Shown in pieces: positions 1 through 9,384 of a stretch of 64,000 nt of DNA. The stretch's first letter is position 1. Each line of letters opens with the position of its first letter. The translations under genes were made by a program, and so were the position numbers. This DNA comes from Xenococcaceae cyanobacterium MO_188.B32 (GTDB lineage: Bacteria; Cyanobacteriota; Cyanobacteriia; Cyanobacteriales; Xenococcaceae), in the NCBI GenBank assembly GCA_030065635.1, contig JASJDJ010000007.1:22369-86368 (forward strand). The letters are read 5' to 3'. A model generated the notes under the pieces. It worked only from the letters and a program-made list of their open reading frames with translations. It ran no database searches and was not told the DNA's origin.

Positions 1-153
1 AAGCATTACATAATCGTTGCCCAAAACTTGACGATAAACTGCTTTGATAGCTGCTTGGGCATTTTCTTGCGTCCAGTTAGAACGCAGTTCCAAAGGTTCA
101 AGAGTGCTAAAAGCTGAAACTCCCAGACTAGAAGCTTCATAAGTAATTGCCAC
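1..153 (-). CDS. cpcC: Phycobilisome rod linker, N-terminal part (CpcC-type), cut by window edge
   Basis: Only the first 51 codons are present; the gene continues beyond position 1. It starts with GTG at 151-153, preceded by AGGAG about 8 bases upstream. The predicted N-terminus ([16 protein letters not shown]) and the following [13 protein letters not shown] segment match the start of a phycobilisome linker domain and closely parallel the upstream gene at 199-1017, so the two are tandem paralogues. Such proteins join phycocyanin hexamers inside rods on the cytoplasmic face of the thylakoid. It is the fourth gene of the minus-strand cpc operon. Family assignment is firm; the exact rod position cannot be told from this fragment. 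Confidence 0.85.
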   Translation of the reverse strand, partial: MAITYEASSLGVSAFSTLEPLELRSNWTQENAQAAIKAVYRQVLGNDYVML

Positions 154-198
154 TAATATTTCTCCTATGTTTATAGACTATTCAAGACTGCTATTAAT

Positions 199-1017
199 TC
201 AAGCATTAGTAATACTGAGAATTTGACAACCTTTTTGATTGAGTTGTCGTAAAGTCAGAGAGAGTCTTTCGTAAGGAACGACATATTCATTTATAGTGCG
301 TCGGAGTTGGGGAGCTTTTCCTGTCGCTCTTTGAGTTGTTCGTAGTCTATACAACCCTTCTCTTTCAGTAGCTTCTTTGCCCTTGAGTACTTTTCCTCGA
401 CTCGCACTAAGTATAGGAGTTGGTAGATTACGAGCCAAATCGTAAGTTAAACGAGGGCTACCCGTATTACTTTGAGCGCGATCGCTATTGGCGTAGCCTT
501 TATACAGCTGAAACATACGAGTAAAGCCTACTGTTTTCTGTCCTCGTTGAGTAGAAAAGCCCCGATAGTATGGGACGATATTGTCACCAAAATTCTCAAC
601 ATACTCATCAGAATCGATATAGGAATCTATATCTGCCTCAAAACCTTCATTCTGATAGATGTCGAGATGCTGAACTATCTCAGATTCATCATAGACGGCA
701 CGACCGAGCAAGTGTTTAAAGTTTAACTCGATGGTGCGAGGATGATAATTGTTATAAAAGAATTTTTCCTTGTATAGTTCTGATTTCGCTACTGCCCTCA
801 CGAACTCCCGTAATGAAATCGAGCGATCGCGCAATAAAGACTCAGCACTAGTAAGGCGTTCGGAGTTCATCAGATGATCGTTGCCCAAAACTTGTCGATA
901 GACAGCATCGATCGCAATTTTAATATCCTCTAGACTACTAGTAGAACGTAATTCTACTAAACTGCTATCTTTAAAGGCCGAGACTCCCAGACGAGATGCT
1001 GCTGCTGTAATTGCCAC
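199..1017 (-). CDS. cpcC: Phycocyanin-associated rod linker polypeptide
   Basis: A 272-residue rod linker. Residues about 20-150 form the phycobilisome linker domain (Y-R-Q-V-L-G-N-D, then L-N-F-K-H-L-L-G-R), followed by a basic hinge. The last ~50 residues (Y-V-V-P-Y-E-R-L-S through C-Q-I-L-S-I-T-N-A) look like the CpcD-type capping domain. This is the usual CpcC architecture and length. It begins with GTG at 1015-1017, with AGGAG about 8 bases upstream. It lies downstream of cpcB-cpcA, separated from cpcA by a strong hairpin (about 1129-1202), and is followed after 45 bases by a second linker gene. Expression probably depends on read-through of that hairpin. It non-covalently joins phycocyanin discs into rods. 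Confidence 0.92.
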   Translation of the reverse strand: MAITAAASRLGVSAFKDSSLVELRSTSSLEDIKIAIDAVYRQVLGNDHLMNSERLTSAESLLRDRSISLREFVRAVAKSELYKEKFFYNNYHPRTIELNFKHLLGRAVYDESEIVQHLDIYQNEGFEADIDSYIDSDEYVENFGDNIVPYYRGFSTQRGQKTVGFTRMFQLYKGYANSDRAQSNTGSPRLTYDLARNLPTPILSASRGKVLKGKEATEREGLYRLRTTQRATGKAPQLRRTINEYVVPYERLSLTLRQLNQKGCQILSITNA

Positions 1018-1128
1018 CGGTCATACTCCTATATTTTGTTTATTTGTTTTGTTAAAAACTAGTTAATAGTCTTTGTTCTTTAGTTTCTTGCTAATAACTA
1101 ATTACTAAGAACTAAAAACTTCTAGTTA

Positions 1129-1202
1129 AAAAAAACTGCTCGGAACTACAGGCAATCGTCAAACAACAAAATGCGCTCGATAATCACCTGCTATTCCGAG
1201 CA
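1129..1202 (-). terminator. Attenuator/terminator hairpin between cpcA and cpcC
   Basis: Read on the minus strand just after the cpcA stop, TGCTCGGAA (1194-1202) pairs with TTCCGAGCA (1137-1145). An inner CAGG/CCTG pairing extends the stem and a run of eight U follows. That is the form of an intrinsic terminator. Its place between the abundant subunit genes and the scarce linker genes suggests partial termination or mRNA 3'-end protection that lowers linker expression, as known for other cpc operons. The partial-termination role is inferred. Confidence 0.75.
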
Positions 1203-1214
1203 ACTAGAAAAAAT

Positions 1215-1703
1215 CTAGCTGAGAGCGTTAATAGCGTACTCAATATAGGAGTTAGCTTCTACAGCAGGGTCGCCACTTAAACCGTGGTTTGCTTTAATAT
1301 ATTTGAGAGCTTCTACATACCAGCTAGGAGATAATTCAAAAGTAGCGTTAATTTCAGCCACTCCAGCAATCAAATAATCATCCATGGGACCAGTACCACC
1401 TGCAACCAAACAGTAGGTGATCATCCGTAAATAGTAGCCGATATCACGAGCGCACTTAGCTTTACCTTCAGGAGTAGAAGCATAGTTTGGTCCCTGCATT
1501 TGAGTAGTGTAGGGAAACTTTTGGTAAACTGCTTGAGCAGCACCATTAACTAAGCTTTCAGCTTTGTTAGTCAGAGCTTGAGCAGCTTCTAAACTAGCGT
1601 TAGCTTGACGAAAACGACCAAAAGCAACTTGAATTTCGCTGCTGCTGAGGAAGCGTCCTTGAGAGTCTGCAGTAGATACTGCTTCTGTAATGGGGGTTTT
1701 CAT
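1215..1703 (-). CDS. cpcA: C-phycocyanin alpha subunit
   Basis: 162 residues from the ATG at 1701-1703. A longer reading from 1742 would add 13 residues, but the start M-K-T-P-I-T-E-A-V is the universal CpcA N-terminus and has AGAGG about 8 bases upstream. Cys84 (G-K-A-K-C-A-R-D) is the single phycocyanobilin attachment site. The globin-like helices and total length are normal. It pairs with CpcB into the phycocyanin monomer, which assembles to hexamers in phycobilisome rods. It follows cpcB after 63 bases in the same operon and precedes a terminator-like hairpin. The chromophore lyase subunits CpcE/F are not in this window. Confidence 0.97.
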   Translation of the reverse strand: MKTPITEAVSTADSQGRFLSSSEIQVAFGRFRQANASLEAAQALTNKAESLVNGAAQAVYQKFPYTTQMQGPNYASTPEGKAKCARDIGYYLRMITYCLVAGGTGPMDDYLIAGVAEINATFELSPSWYVEALKYIKANHGLSGDPAVEANSYIEYAINALS

Positions 1704-1766
1704 AGTGTTATGCACCTCTGAATAAATTTCTACTATCGACAACTAAACGATGAAACAAGGAGACAA

Positions 1767-2285
1767 CTATCCAACTGCTGCTGCTGCGCGATCGAAATAA
1801 CTACCTAATTCCGACATCAAAGAACTACAATCTCCTTGAGTTATGCCATCTCTGTCATTAGCAATGGCGATGGCAGCATTTTTCATTTTGTTGACAGCCT
1901 CAGATACTGAACCACCAGGAACACCCAAAGCTACATAAGTTTCCCGTAAACCATTCAAACAACGATCTTCTAGAACACTTCCATCACCAGAAAACATAGC
2001 GTAAGTTACGTAACGCAAGATAATTTCCATATCTCGCAAACAAGCTGCCATCCGTCGGTTAGTGTAAGCATTACCACCAGGAGCAATTAACTGAGGTTGT
2101 TCGGCAAACAGAACACGAGCAGCATTAGCAACAATAGCAGAAGAGTTACCAGTGATGCGGTTCACCACATCCATGCGTTTGTTACTTTCCGCTACCATAT
2201 TTCTGAGCGCATCAAATTGACTGCTATTAAGATAGTCACCTCTGGCATCAGCTTGAGAAATAACTCTGGTAAATGCGTCAAACAT
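1767..2285 (-). CDS. cpcB: C-phycocyanin beta subunit
   Basis: 172 residues, the standard CpcB length, starting M-F-D-A-F-T-R-V-I. Cys82 (M-A-A-C-L-R-D) and Cys153 (Q-G-D-C-S-S-L) are the two phycocyanobilin sites, and Asn72 (G-G-N-A-Y) is the residue methylated in mature CpcB. It is the first gene of the minus-strand cpcB-cpcA-linker operon and has a long upstream gap (2286-2640) suited to a regulated leader. An AGGAG-like ribosome site lies just ahead of the ATG. Light-harvesting antenna protein of the phycobilisome rod. Assignment is essentially certain; phycocyanin rather than phycoerythrocyanin is supported by the overall sequence. Confidence 0.97.
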   Translation of the reverse strand: MFDAFTRVISQADARGDYLNSSQFDALRNMVAESNKRMDVVNRITGNSSAIVANAARVLFAEQPQLIAPGGNAYTNRRMAACLRDMEIILRYVTYAMFSGDGSVLEDRCLNGLRETYVALGVPGGSVSEAVNKMKNAAIAIANDRDGITQGDCSSLMSELGSYFDRAAAAVG

Positions 2286-2640
2286 TAAAATTTCTCCTGA
2301 ATAATCAAATTTTTAGAGACCTGAATCCTAACCAACGTTCACAGCAATCTATGAGGTTTAGGCAGAGCTAAAAACAAGTTAAATGTAGAACCTAATACTT
2401 TTATTCATGAATTAACCCAAAAATTAGCTCTAGTAATTTTTTGAGTTAGGAATTCAGTGGCTTTTGGACTAAGACTATTCAAGCAATGTCTTTGTGCAAT
2501 TTTCGTGCAGTTTTAGAGATAAATACTAAACTATTGTTGTTTTTTGTAACTAAAGATTAAGCAGAAATGGGCATAATACTCAATCCTGTTGAAATGCACC
2601 ATTTAAAAGTTATTTAAATAAGCAATGCGGATTTATGGGA
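2286..2640 (-). promoter_or_regulatory. Upstream/leader region of the cpc operon
   Basis: 355 bases between cpcB and the 3' end of glpK (same strand) with no convincing gene. cpc operons are typically transcribed from strong promoters with long leaders, so this is the most likely place for the cpcB promoter. I cannot point to a reliable -10/-35 pair. The segment next to cpcB contains an AGGAG-type ribosome site; the remainder is AT-rich. Confidence 0.45.
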
Positions 2641-4140
2641 TTAAATCCAATTTTTTGCTCTTTTTACTGCTTTTTGCCAAGTAGAAAAGTTATCTCGAGC
2701 CATTATCTTACCTTCTCCTGGTTCAAAAACTCGCTCGACTTGACGACTGGCGATTAAATTACTATAGTCATCCCAAAAACCCACGGCTAAACCCGCACCA
2801 AAAGCAGCACCTTGGGCAGTAGCATCGAGAATGACAGGGCGTTCGATGGGTACTCCCAAAGCATCAGCTTGAAATTGCATCAAAAAATCATTCCGAGAAG
2901 CACCACCATCGACTTTCAGACGAGCTACCGCCATGTCACTATCTTTGTTGATTGCCTCTACTACTTCTTTGACCTGATAGGCGATCGCTTCTAAGACAGC
3001 TCTAATCATATGTTCTCGCTTCACTCCTCCCGTAATGCCTAAAAAAGCACCGCGAGCGTTCATATCCCAATGAGGCGCACCCAAGCCACTTAAAGCAGGG
3101 ACAAAATAAACTCCGTTGGTATCGCTGACTTGTCTTGCTAAAGGTTCGGTTTCGGCTGCTGTATTAATTAGTTTTAAACCATCTCGCAGCCATTGAATAC
3201 AAGCACCTGTGGTAAAAATTGCTCCTTCCAAAGCGTAGTTAGTTGAATTTGTCCTTGTCCAAGCGATGGTAGAAAGGAGTTGGTTGCGCGATCGCGTCAG
3301 ATCGTTTCCTGTTTGTACGATTAAAAAACAACCAGTACCATAAGTACATTTTAATAAACCAGGGCGATCGCAGCCGTGGGCAAAGAGTGCAGCTTGTTGA
3401 TCGCCAAAAATAGCAGCGACAGGAATTTCTACCCCTAACAATTCTGGGTCTGTTGTACCAAATACACCCATACTCGGTAAAATTTTGGGCATCATCGAGG
3501 CAGGAATATTAAATAAATCCAGTAACGAAGCATCCCACTCTCTTGTTTCTAGATTCATTAACATTGTTCGACTGGCATTACTATGATCTGTCGCGTGAAC
3601 TTTACCACCAGTTAAATTCCACAATGCCCAAGTATCTACTGTACCTGCTAAGACGTTATCTAGATTTATTTCTGGTTTTTCTTTTTTAATCCAATCTAAT
3701 AACCAAGCCAGTTTAGTTGCCGAGAAATAAGCATCGAGTACTAATCCTGTTGTCTGTTCGATCTGGTCTGCTTTGCCCTCTTCTTTTAAGGTTTGACACA
3801 TCCCTGCCGTACGCCGATCTTGCCAGACAATGGCTTTATGTAGAGGTTCTCCTGTCGTTTTATCCCAAAGTAAGCAAGTTTCCCGTTGTACTGTTAAACC
3901 AATAGCTGCGATCGAGCTTGGAGATATACTATTATCTTTAATTACTTTTTGGATGCAAGTGAGAGTATCTTGCCAAATTTCTTTGGGGTCGTGTTCTAAC
4001 CATCCTGGTTGTGGGTAATACTGAGTTAACTCTTGGTAAGCTTGACCAATAATACCTCCTTGAGAATTAAATACAATAGCACGATTTCCTGTTGTACCGA
4101 GATCGAGGGCCAGAATGTATTGAGGAGTGTTGGTAGTCAT
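2641..4140 (-). CDS. glpK: Glycerol kinase
   Basis: 499 residues, the normal size for GlpK, a FGGY-family sugar kinase that phosphorylates glycerol to sn-glycerol 3-phosphate in the cytoplasm. The N-terminal ATP-binding loop reads D-L-G-T-T-G-N-R-A-I-V-F-N (about residues 13-25), slightly different from the usual D-Q-G-T-T-S-S-R. The C-terminal FGGY half carries G-G-V-K-R-E-H-M-I-R-A-V-L-E and the glycerol-site segment V-D-G-G-A-S-R-N-D. R-E-T-C-L-L-W-D and W-Q-D-R-R-T are typical of the family. It stands alone: no glpF or glpD is adjacent. The function is secure at family level; in cyanobacteria it likely serves osmolyte or lipid-derived glycerol recycling (inference). Confidence 0.93.
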   Translation of the reverse strand: MTTNTPQYILALDLGTTGNRAIVFNSQGGIIGQAYQELTQYYPQPGWLEHDPKEIWQDTLTCIQKVIKDNSISPSSIAAIGLTVQRETCLLWDKTTGEPLHKAIVWQDRRTAGMCQTLKEEGKADQIEQTTGLVLDAYFSATKLAWLLDWIKKEKPEINLDNVLAGTVDTWALWNLTGGKVHATDHSNASRTMLMNLETREWDASLLDLFNIPASMMPKILPSMGVFGTTDPELLGVEIPVAAIFGDQQAALFAHGCDRPGLLKCTYGTGCFLIVQTGNDLTRSRNQLLSTIAWTRTNSTNYALEGAIFTTGACIQWLRDGLKLINTAAETEPLARQVSDTNGVYFVPALSGLGAPHWDMNARGAFLGITGGVKREHMIRAVLEAIAYQVKEVVEAINKDSDMAVARLKVDGGASRNDFLMQFQADALGVPIERPVILDATAQGAAFGAGLAVGFWDDYSNLIASRQVERVFEPGEGKIMARDNFSTWQKAVKRAKNWI

Positions 4141-4324
4141 AGCTAATTCTTTGATTGCTTTCGATCTGGTTTACCAGTTATAGAGTAGCTATGGTGTAAT
4201 TGTTAGGTTTTTTTAATTAAATTGGACGCTCGCGTTAATATACTAAATCAAAACTAAAAGCGAGTAGCTGATTACGTAGTCAACTGAGGGGCAAGAACAA
4301 CCCATATTCACAAGGGTAAAAGAC

Positions 4325-4350
4325 AAGAGGCGTATATTATACGCCCCTAT
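4325..4350 (-). terminator. Candidate terminator downstream of groEL
   Basis: GGCGTATA (4329-4336) and TATACGCC (4338-4345) form a perfect 8-bp stem. Read on the minus strand it lies about 65 bases after the groEL stop and is followed by a U-rich stretch. The stem is AT-rich, so termination strength is uncertain. Confidence 0.45.
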
Positions 4351-4410
4351 AATCTATCTTTTATGGATAGTTTTTGGTTTGGGATATAAAGCTAATGAGG
4401 TAGCCAAGCA

Positions 4411-6170
<1,760 letters not shown>

Positions 6171-6361
6171 TATCAAAATTTATCAGAAGAAGATTACTCA
6201 TGGTAGTAGGGTTAGATTTACGGTTTACCGTAATTCATTAGGCAGGGGGAGCATCGGCAACGCAGAGGAGTAGGAGAGAGAAACTCATTAGGTTATTTTC
6301 TTTCCAAGGTAGACATAGAATTATTGGCCATCAGCTTTTAGCTTTCCGAACTCCGAACTCA

Positions 6362-7156
<795 letters not shown>

Positions 7157-7318
7157 CTAAATTATCTTACGCTGATTTGGGTCGCTTATAGTTATGATGT
7201 AAACCAATTCAATCTTTGTTCTTGATTATCCACGAATAACGAATTAACTACAGAGAAGCGAACCACAGTTCGTACGTACTCACTGATAACCGTTTACTGT
7301 TAGCTGATAACTGAATAT

Positions 7319-7636
7319 ATGGCAGTCAAAAAGAATTTTTCCAGTTTCCAAGAACTTTTAGATGGTTGTGAAAAACCTGTTTTAGTCGATTTCTATGCTA
7401 CTTGGTGTGGCCCTTGTCAGATGATGAGTCCTATTTTAGAACAAGTAGGAGCGCAATTACGCGATCGCTTGCAGGTAGTAAAAATCGATACCGATAAATA
7501 TCCACGCTTAGCCTCCAACTACAAAATAGAAGCTCTACCTACTTTGGTACTATTCAAAAATGGACAACCGACAGAGAGAATTGAAGGTGTCATGCAAGCA
7601 CCACAGTTAATTCAACATCTACAAAGTTTAATTTAG
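7319..7636 (+). CDS. trxA: Thioredoxin (m-type-like)
   Basis: 105 residues with a single thioredoxin fold. The redox motif W-C-G-P-C places the active cysteines at residues 30 and 33, preceded by V-D-F-Y-A-T-W. The cis-proline loop E-A-L-P-T-L-V-L-F follows. It has no signal peptide, so it is cytoplasmic, a general protein disulfide reductant fed by ferredoxin- or NADPH-thioredoxin reductase. It is divergent from fabG and alone. The N-terminus M-A-V-K-K-N-F-S-S-F-Q-E-L-L differs somewhat from canonical TrxA, so it could be one of the extra cyanobacterial thioredoxins; exact subtype is not settled. Confidence 0.88.
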   Translation: MAVKKNFSSFQELLDGCEKPVLVDFYATWCGPCQMMSPILEQVGAQLRDRLQVVKIDTDKYPRLASNYKIEALPTLVLFKNGQPTERIEGVMQAPQLIQHLQSLI

Positions 7637-7651
7637 CTGCAAATAGCGGTC

Positions 7652-7686
7652 GTCTTGAATATGATTTTTCCCATCAGGCGATCGCC
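7652..7686. repeat. 35-bp direct repeat, copy 1
   Basis: This 35-bp segment, GTCTTGAATATGA through GGCGATCGCC, recurs at 9148-9182 in the same orientation with two mismatches. The copies bracket the DUF6887/DUF6888-like pair and the GIY-YIG gene. Confidence 0.8.
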
Positions 7687-7707
7687 AATATTCTCAAAAT
7701 TTATCGA

Positions 7708-7905
7708 TCATTTTTTAGTTCTTTGAGCGATTAAATCTTCGATAATTTGTTTCTCTTCTTCTGGAGTAGCACCAGCAGGAACTTTCTTCCAATCGAGACG
7801 AGAGCTATATTCTAGAAAAGCTAACTCACCAGCTTCATCATCAAGACAATCGTTAATGTACTTTTCAAGTTCATCATCAGTCATATTTTTAAATGACTCA
7901 GACAT
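7708..7905 (-). CDS. Small acidic protein, DUF6887-like
   Basis: 65 residues, acidic, beginning M-S-E-S-F-K-N-M-T-D-D-E-L-E-K-Y-I and ending in a basic tail (R-T-K-K). It resembles the small cyanobacterial DUF6887 family, usually encoded next to a DUF6888 partner, and that arrangement is seen here: its ATG lies inside the last codons of the gene at 7898-8077. Such tightly overlapping pairs of tiny proteins in accessory DNA suggest a two-component module, possibly toxin-antitoxin-like. That function is only conjecture. A helix-rich fold is likely. No catalytic motif is visible. Confidence 0.7.
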   Translation of the reverse strand: MSESFKNMTDDELEKYINDCLDDEAGELAFLEYSSRLDWKKVPAGATPEEEKQIIEDLIAQRTKK

Positions 7906-8077
7906 AAGTAAAATCTCCTCGATCGTTAACTACTATTTTTATCTCTTTGTCGTATCCAGCCACAATATATATAATTTTAGCTACTCGATAATATCTAAAT
8001 ATTATGATAGGCAACAAGCTTCTTGTAATGTACTGACAAAGAATTGCTGCTTTGATTGCTTGTTTTGCTGTTGGCAT
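7898..8077 (-). CDS. Small protein, DUF6888-like, overlapping its partner
   Basis: A 59-residue reading frame starting M-P-T-A-K-Q-A-I-K-A-A-I-L-C-Q-Y and ending N-D-R-G-D-F-T-Y-V. Its stop (tca at 7898-7900, complement) overlaps the start of the DUF6887-like gene by 8 bases, which implies translational coupling. Pattern and context fit the cyanobacterial DUF6888 family: helix, then F-R-Y-Y-R-V-A-K-I-I-Y-I-V-A-G-Y strands. It is short but well supported by the conserved pairing. No function is known to me; a coupled two-protein module is plausible. Confidence 0.6.
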   Translation of the reverse strand: MPTAKQAIKAAILCQYITRSLLPIIIFRYYRVAKIIYIVAGYDKEIKIVVNDRGDFTYV

Positions 8078-8133
8078 TTATTTCTTTCTTATTTTACCCA
8101 AACTAACTTTACCTAATAAAAAGCGCGATCGCT

Positions 8134-9018
8134 TTATTTTCTCTTGATAGTTTCTCTGGTAAAAGTTAATTTTAGTCCTGGAAGATTAGCGTTTTTAAGT
8201 CGTTGTCTAATTTCTTCTTTAGCTTCTTCAAATGTAGGATATTTCTCACAAAAACCAAAAGAAACCCAAGCACTATAATTTATTGATTCAAGCTTAATAT
8301 TTACTTTGGCAGGGACGATATATTTTCTAGGAGATACATAGCTCCAATACATTTTTTCAACAGCGTAACCATTTACAACAATACGATACATAAAAGGATC
8401 GCTAGAAGGAAAACCCTCCCATTTACTAGCATACTTTTTACGAGTATTAAATATTGTTTTTAACACTCCCTTTTGCTCTTTTGTATCGGGGTCAGGATTG
8501 AATATTTTCTTAAAAGCAGGTATATCTAAACAAATATGAATAATAGATAGTTCTAATATATTTTTGTACTTACTATTTTTCATCCAATTCATACTAATTT
8601 GAGATTCAACCTCTTTTCTAGGTGGTTCTACTCCTAAAATAAAAGCAAAATCAGAAATAGCAGCAATTGTTTCTCTTAATAGTGTTTCTGTGGGACGTAC
8701 ATTTTTTGTTTTAACTGGACTAGCATTTAAATGAGGATGATATTTTTTAATGCGTTGTTTCTCTATTTTATCTAGTTGGGATAGATCGACTTTCTCGTAA
8801 TAGATCGTAAAATATTTCTTTTTTTGAGCTTCTAATTGGTAGATACGATGATGAGCTTTCCCTTGCCAACGTTTGCAAATATTTTTAGCTTTTCCTATAT
8901 ACCAAACCGTGTTTACTTCATCTACAACATAGTATATTCCCGAACATTCAGGAAGTAGTTGCTTAACTTCTAAAGCAACTTTGGGAAGATTTAGAATATT
9001 AGTATCGGCGATCGACAT
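8134..9018 (-). CDS. GIY-YIG domain protein (putative nuclease)
   Basis: 294 residues. The N-terminal ~95 residues form a GIY-YIG nuclease-like domain: G-I-Y at 27-29, Y-I-G at 40-42, Arg50 (I-C-K-R-W), then E-K-Q-R-I-K-K-Y-H-P-H-L-N as the distal Glu/Asn region. The remaining ~200 residues are a separate alpha/beta region I do not recognise. GIY-YIG folds cut DNA in homing enzymes, UvrC and some defence or mobile elements. This one has no recognisable DNA-binding module, so its substrate is unknown. It lies back-to-back with the plasmid-type replication gene and is bracketed, with the DUF6887/6888 pair, by 35-bp direct repeats, which suggests mobile or accessory origin. Confidence 0.75.
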   Translation of the reverse strand: MSIADTNILNLPKVALEVKQLLPECSGIYYVVDEVNTVWYIGKAKNICKRWQGKAHHRIYQLEAQKKKYFTIYYEKVDLSQLDKIEKQRIKKYHPHLNASPVKTKNVRPTETLLRETIAAISDFAFILGVEPPRKEVESQISMNWMKNSKYKNILELSIIHICLDIPAFKKIFNPDPDTKEQKGVLKTIFNTRKKYASKWEGFPSSDPFMYRIVVNGYAVEKMYWSYVSPRKYIVPAKVNIKLESINYSAWVSFGFCEKYPTFEEAKEEIRQRLKNANLPGLKLTFTRETIKRK

Positions 9019-9147
9019 ATCAACCTCTATTTTCTAATAATATTCCCTATCTACAAATTTTTGTTGGCTATTCTTCAGCTTGTGACATTGATGTAGTGTT
9101 AAATCCAATTATATAAGCAGAAAATCAACTATATTAAAACTATGTTT

Positions 9148-9182
9148 GTCTTGGATATGATTTTTCCCATCAGACGATCGCC
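9148..9182. repeat. 35-bp direct repeat, copy 2
   Basis: Second copy of the 35-bp repeat found at 7652-7686, with two substitutions (G for A and A for G). It lies in the divergent region upstream of the GIY-YIG gene. The 366-base gap 9019-9384 also holds the operator-like repeats before the replication gene. Confidence 0.8.
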
Positions 9183-9293
9183 TAGTCTAATGCTTTACTA
9201 ATAATAAGGAAAGCAATTAGCCATTAGCAATCTTTCTCTCTCGATCGAGAAGCTTATTCGAGAAGTATTGCCCCATATAATTACCTCTTAAAT

Positions 9294-9350
9294 CCATATT
9301 TAGTGTCTTTCGGAAAAAATTTATGTTTATAACACCATATCTAGTGTTAT
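9294..9350 (+). promoter_or_regulatory. Operator or iteron-like repeats upstream of the replication gene
   Basis: ATAACAC (9329-9335) and GTGTTAT (9344-9350) are a perfect inverted repeat with 8 bases between, 34 bases before the ATG at 9385. The core CCATATCTAGTGTT (9335-9348) recurs as CCATATTTAGTGTC at 9294-9307, 41 bases upstream, and another TAGTGTT lies near 9094. Repeated motifs here could be an autoregulatory operator or replication iterons. That function is inferred. Confidence 0.45.
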
Positions 9351-9384
9351 GATTTGATACCCGTGCAGAGAAAGGCGAAAAGAG

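Noticed and set aside
1704..1742. N-terminal extension of cpcA by 13 residues
   Set aside because: The CpcA family starts at M-K-T-P-I-T and the ATG at 1701-1703 has a good ribosome site; the extension is fortuitous.
7856..8116. Plus-strand 86-codon frame
   Set aside because: It is antisense to the DUF6887/DUF6888-like pair and has biased, Ser/Phe/Cys-rich composition.
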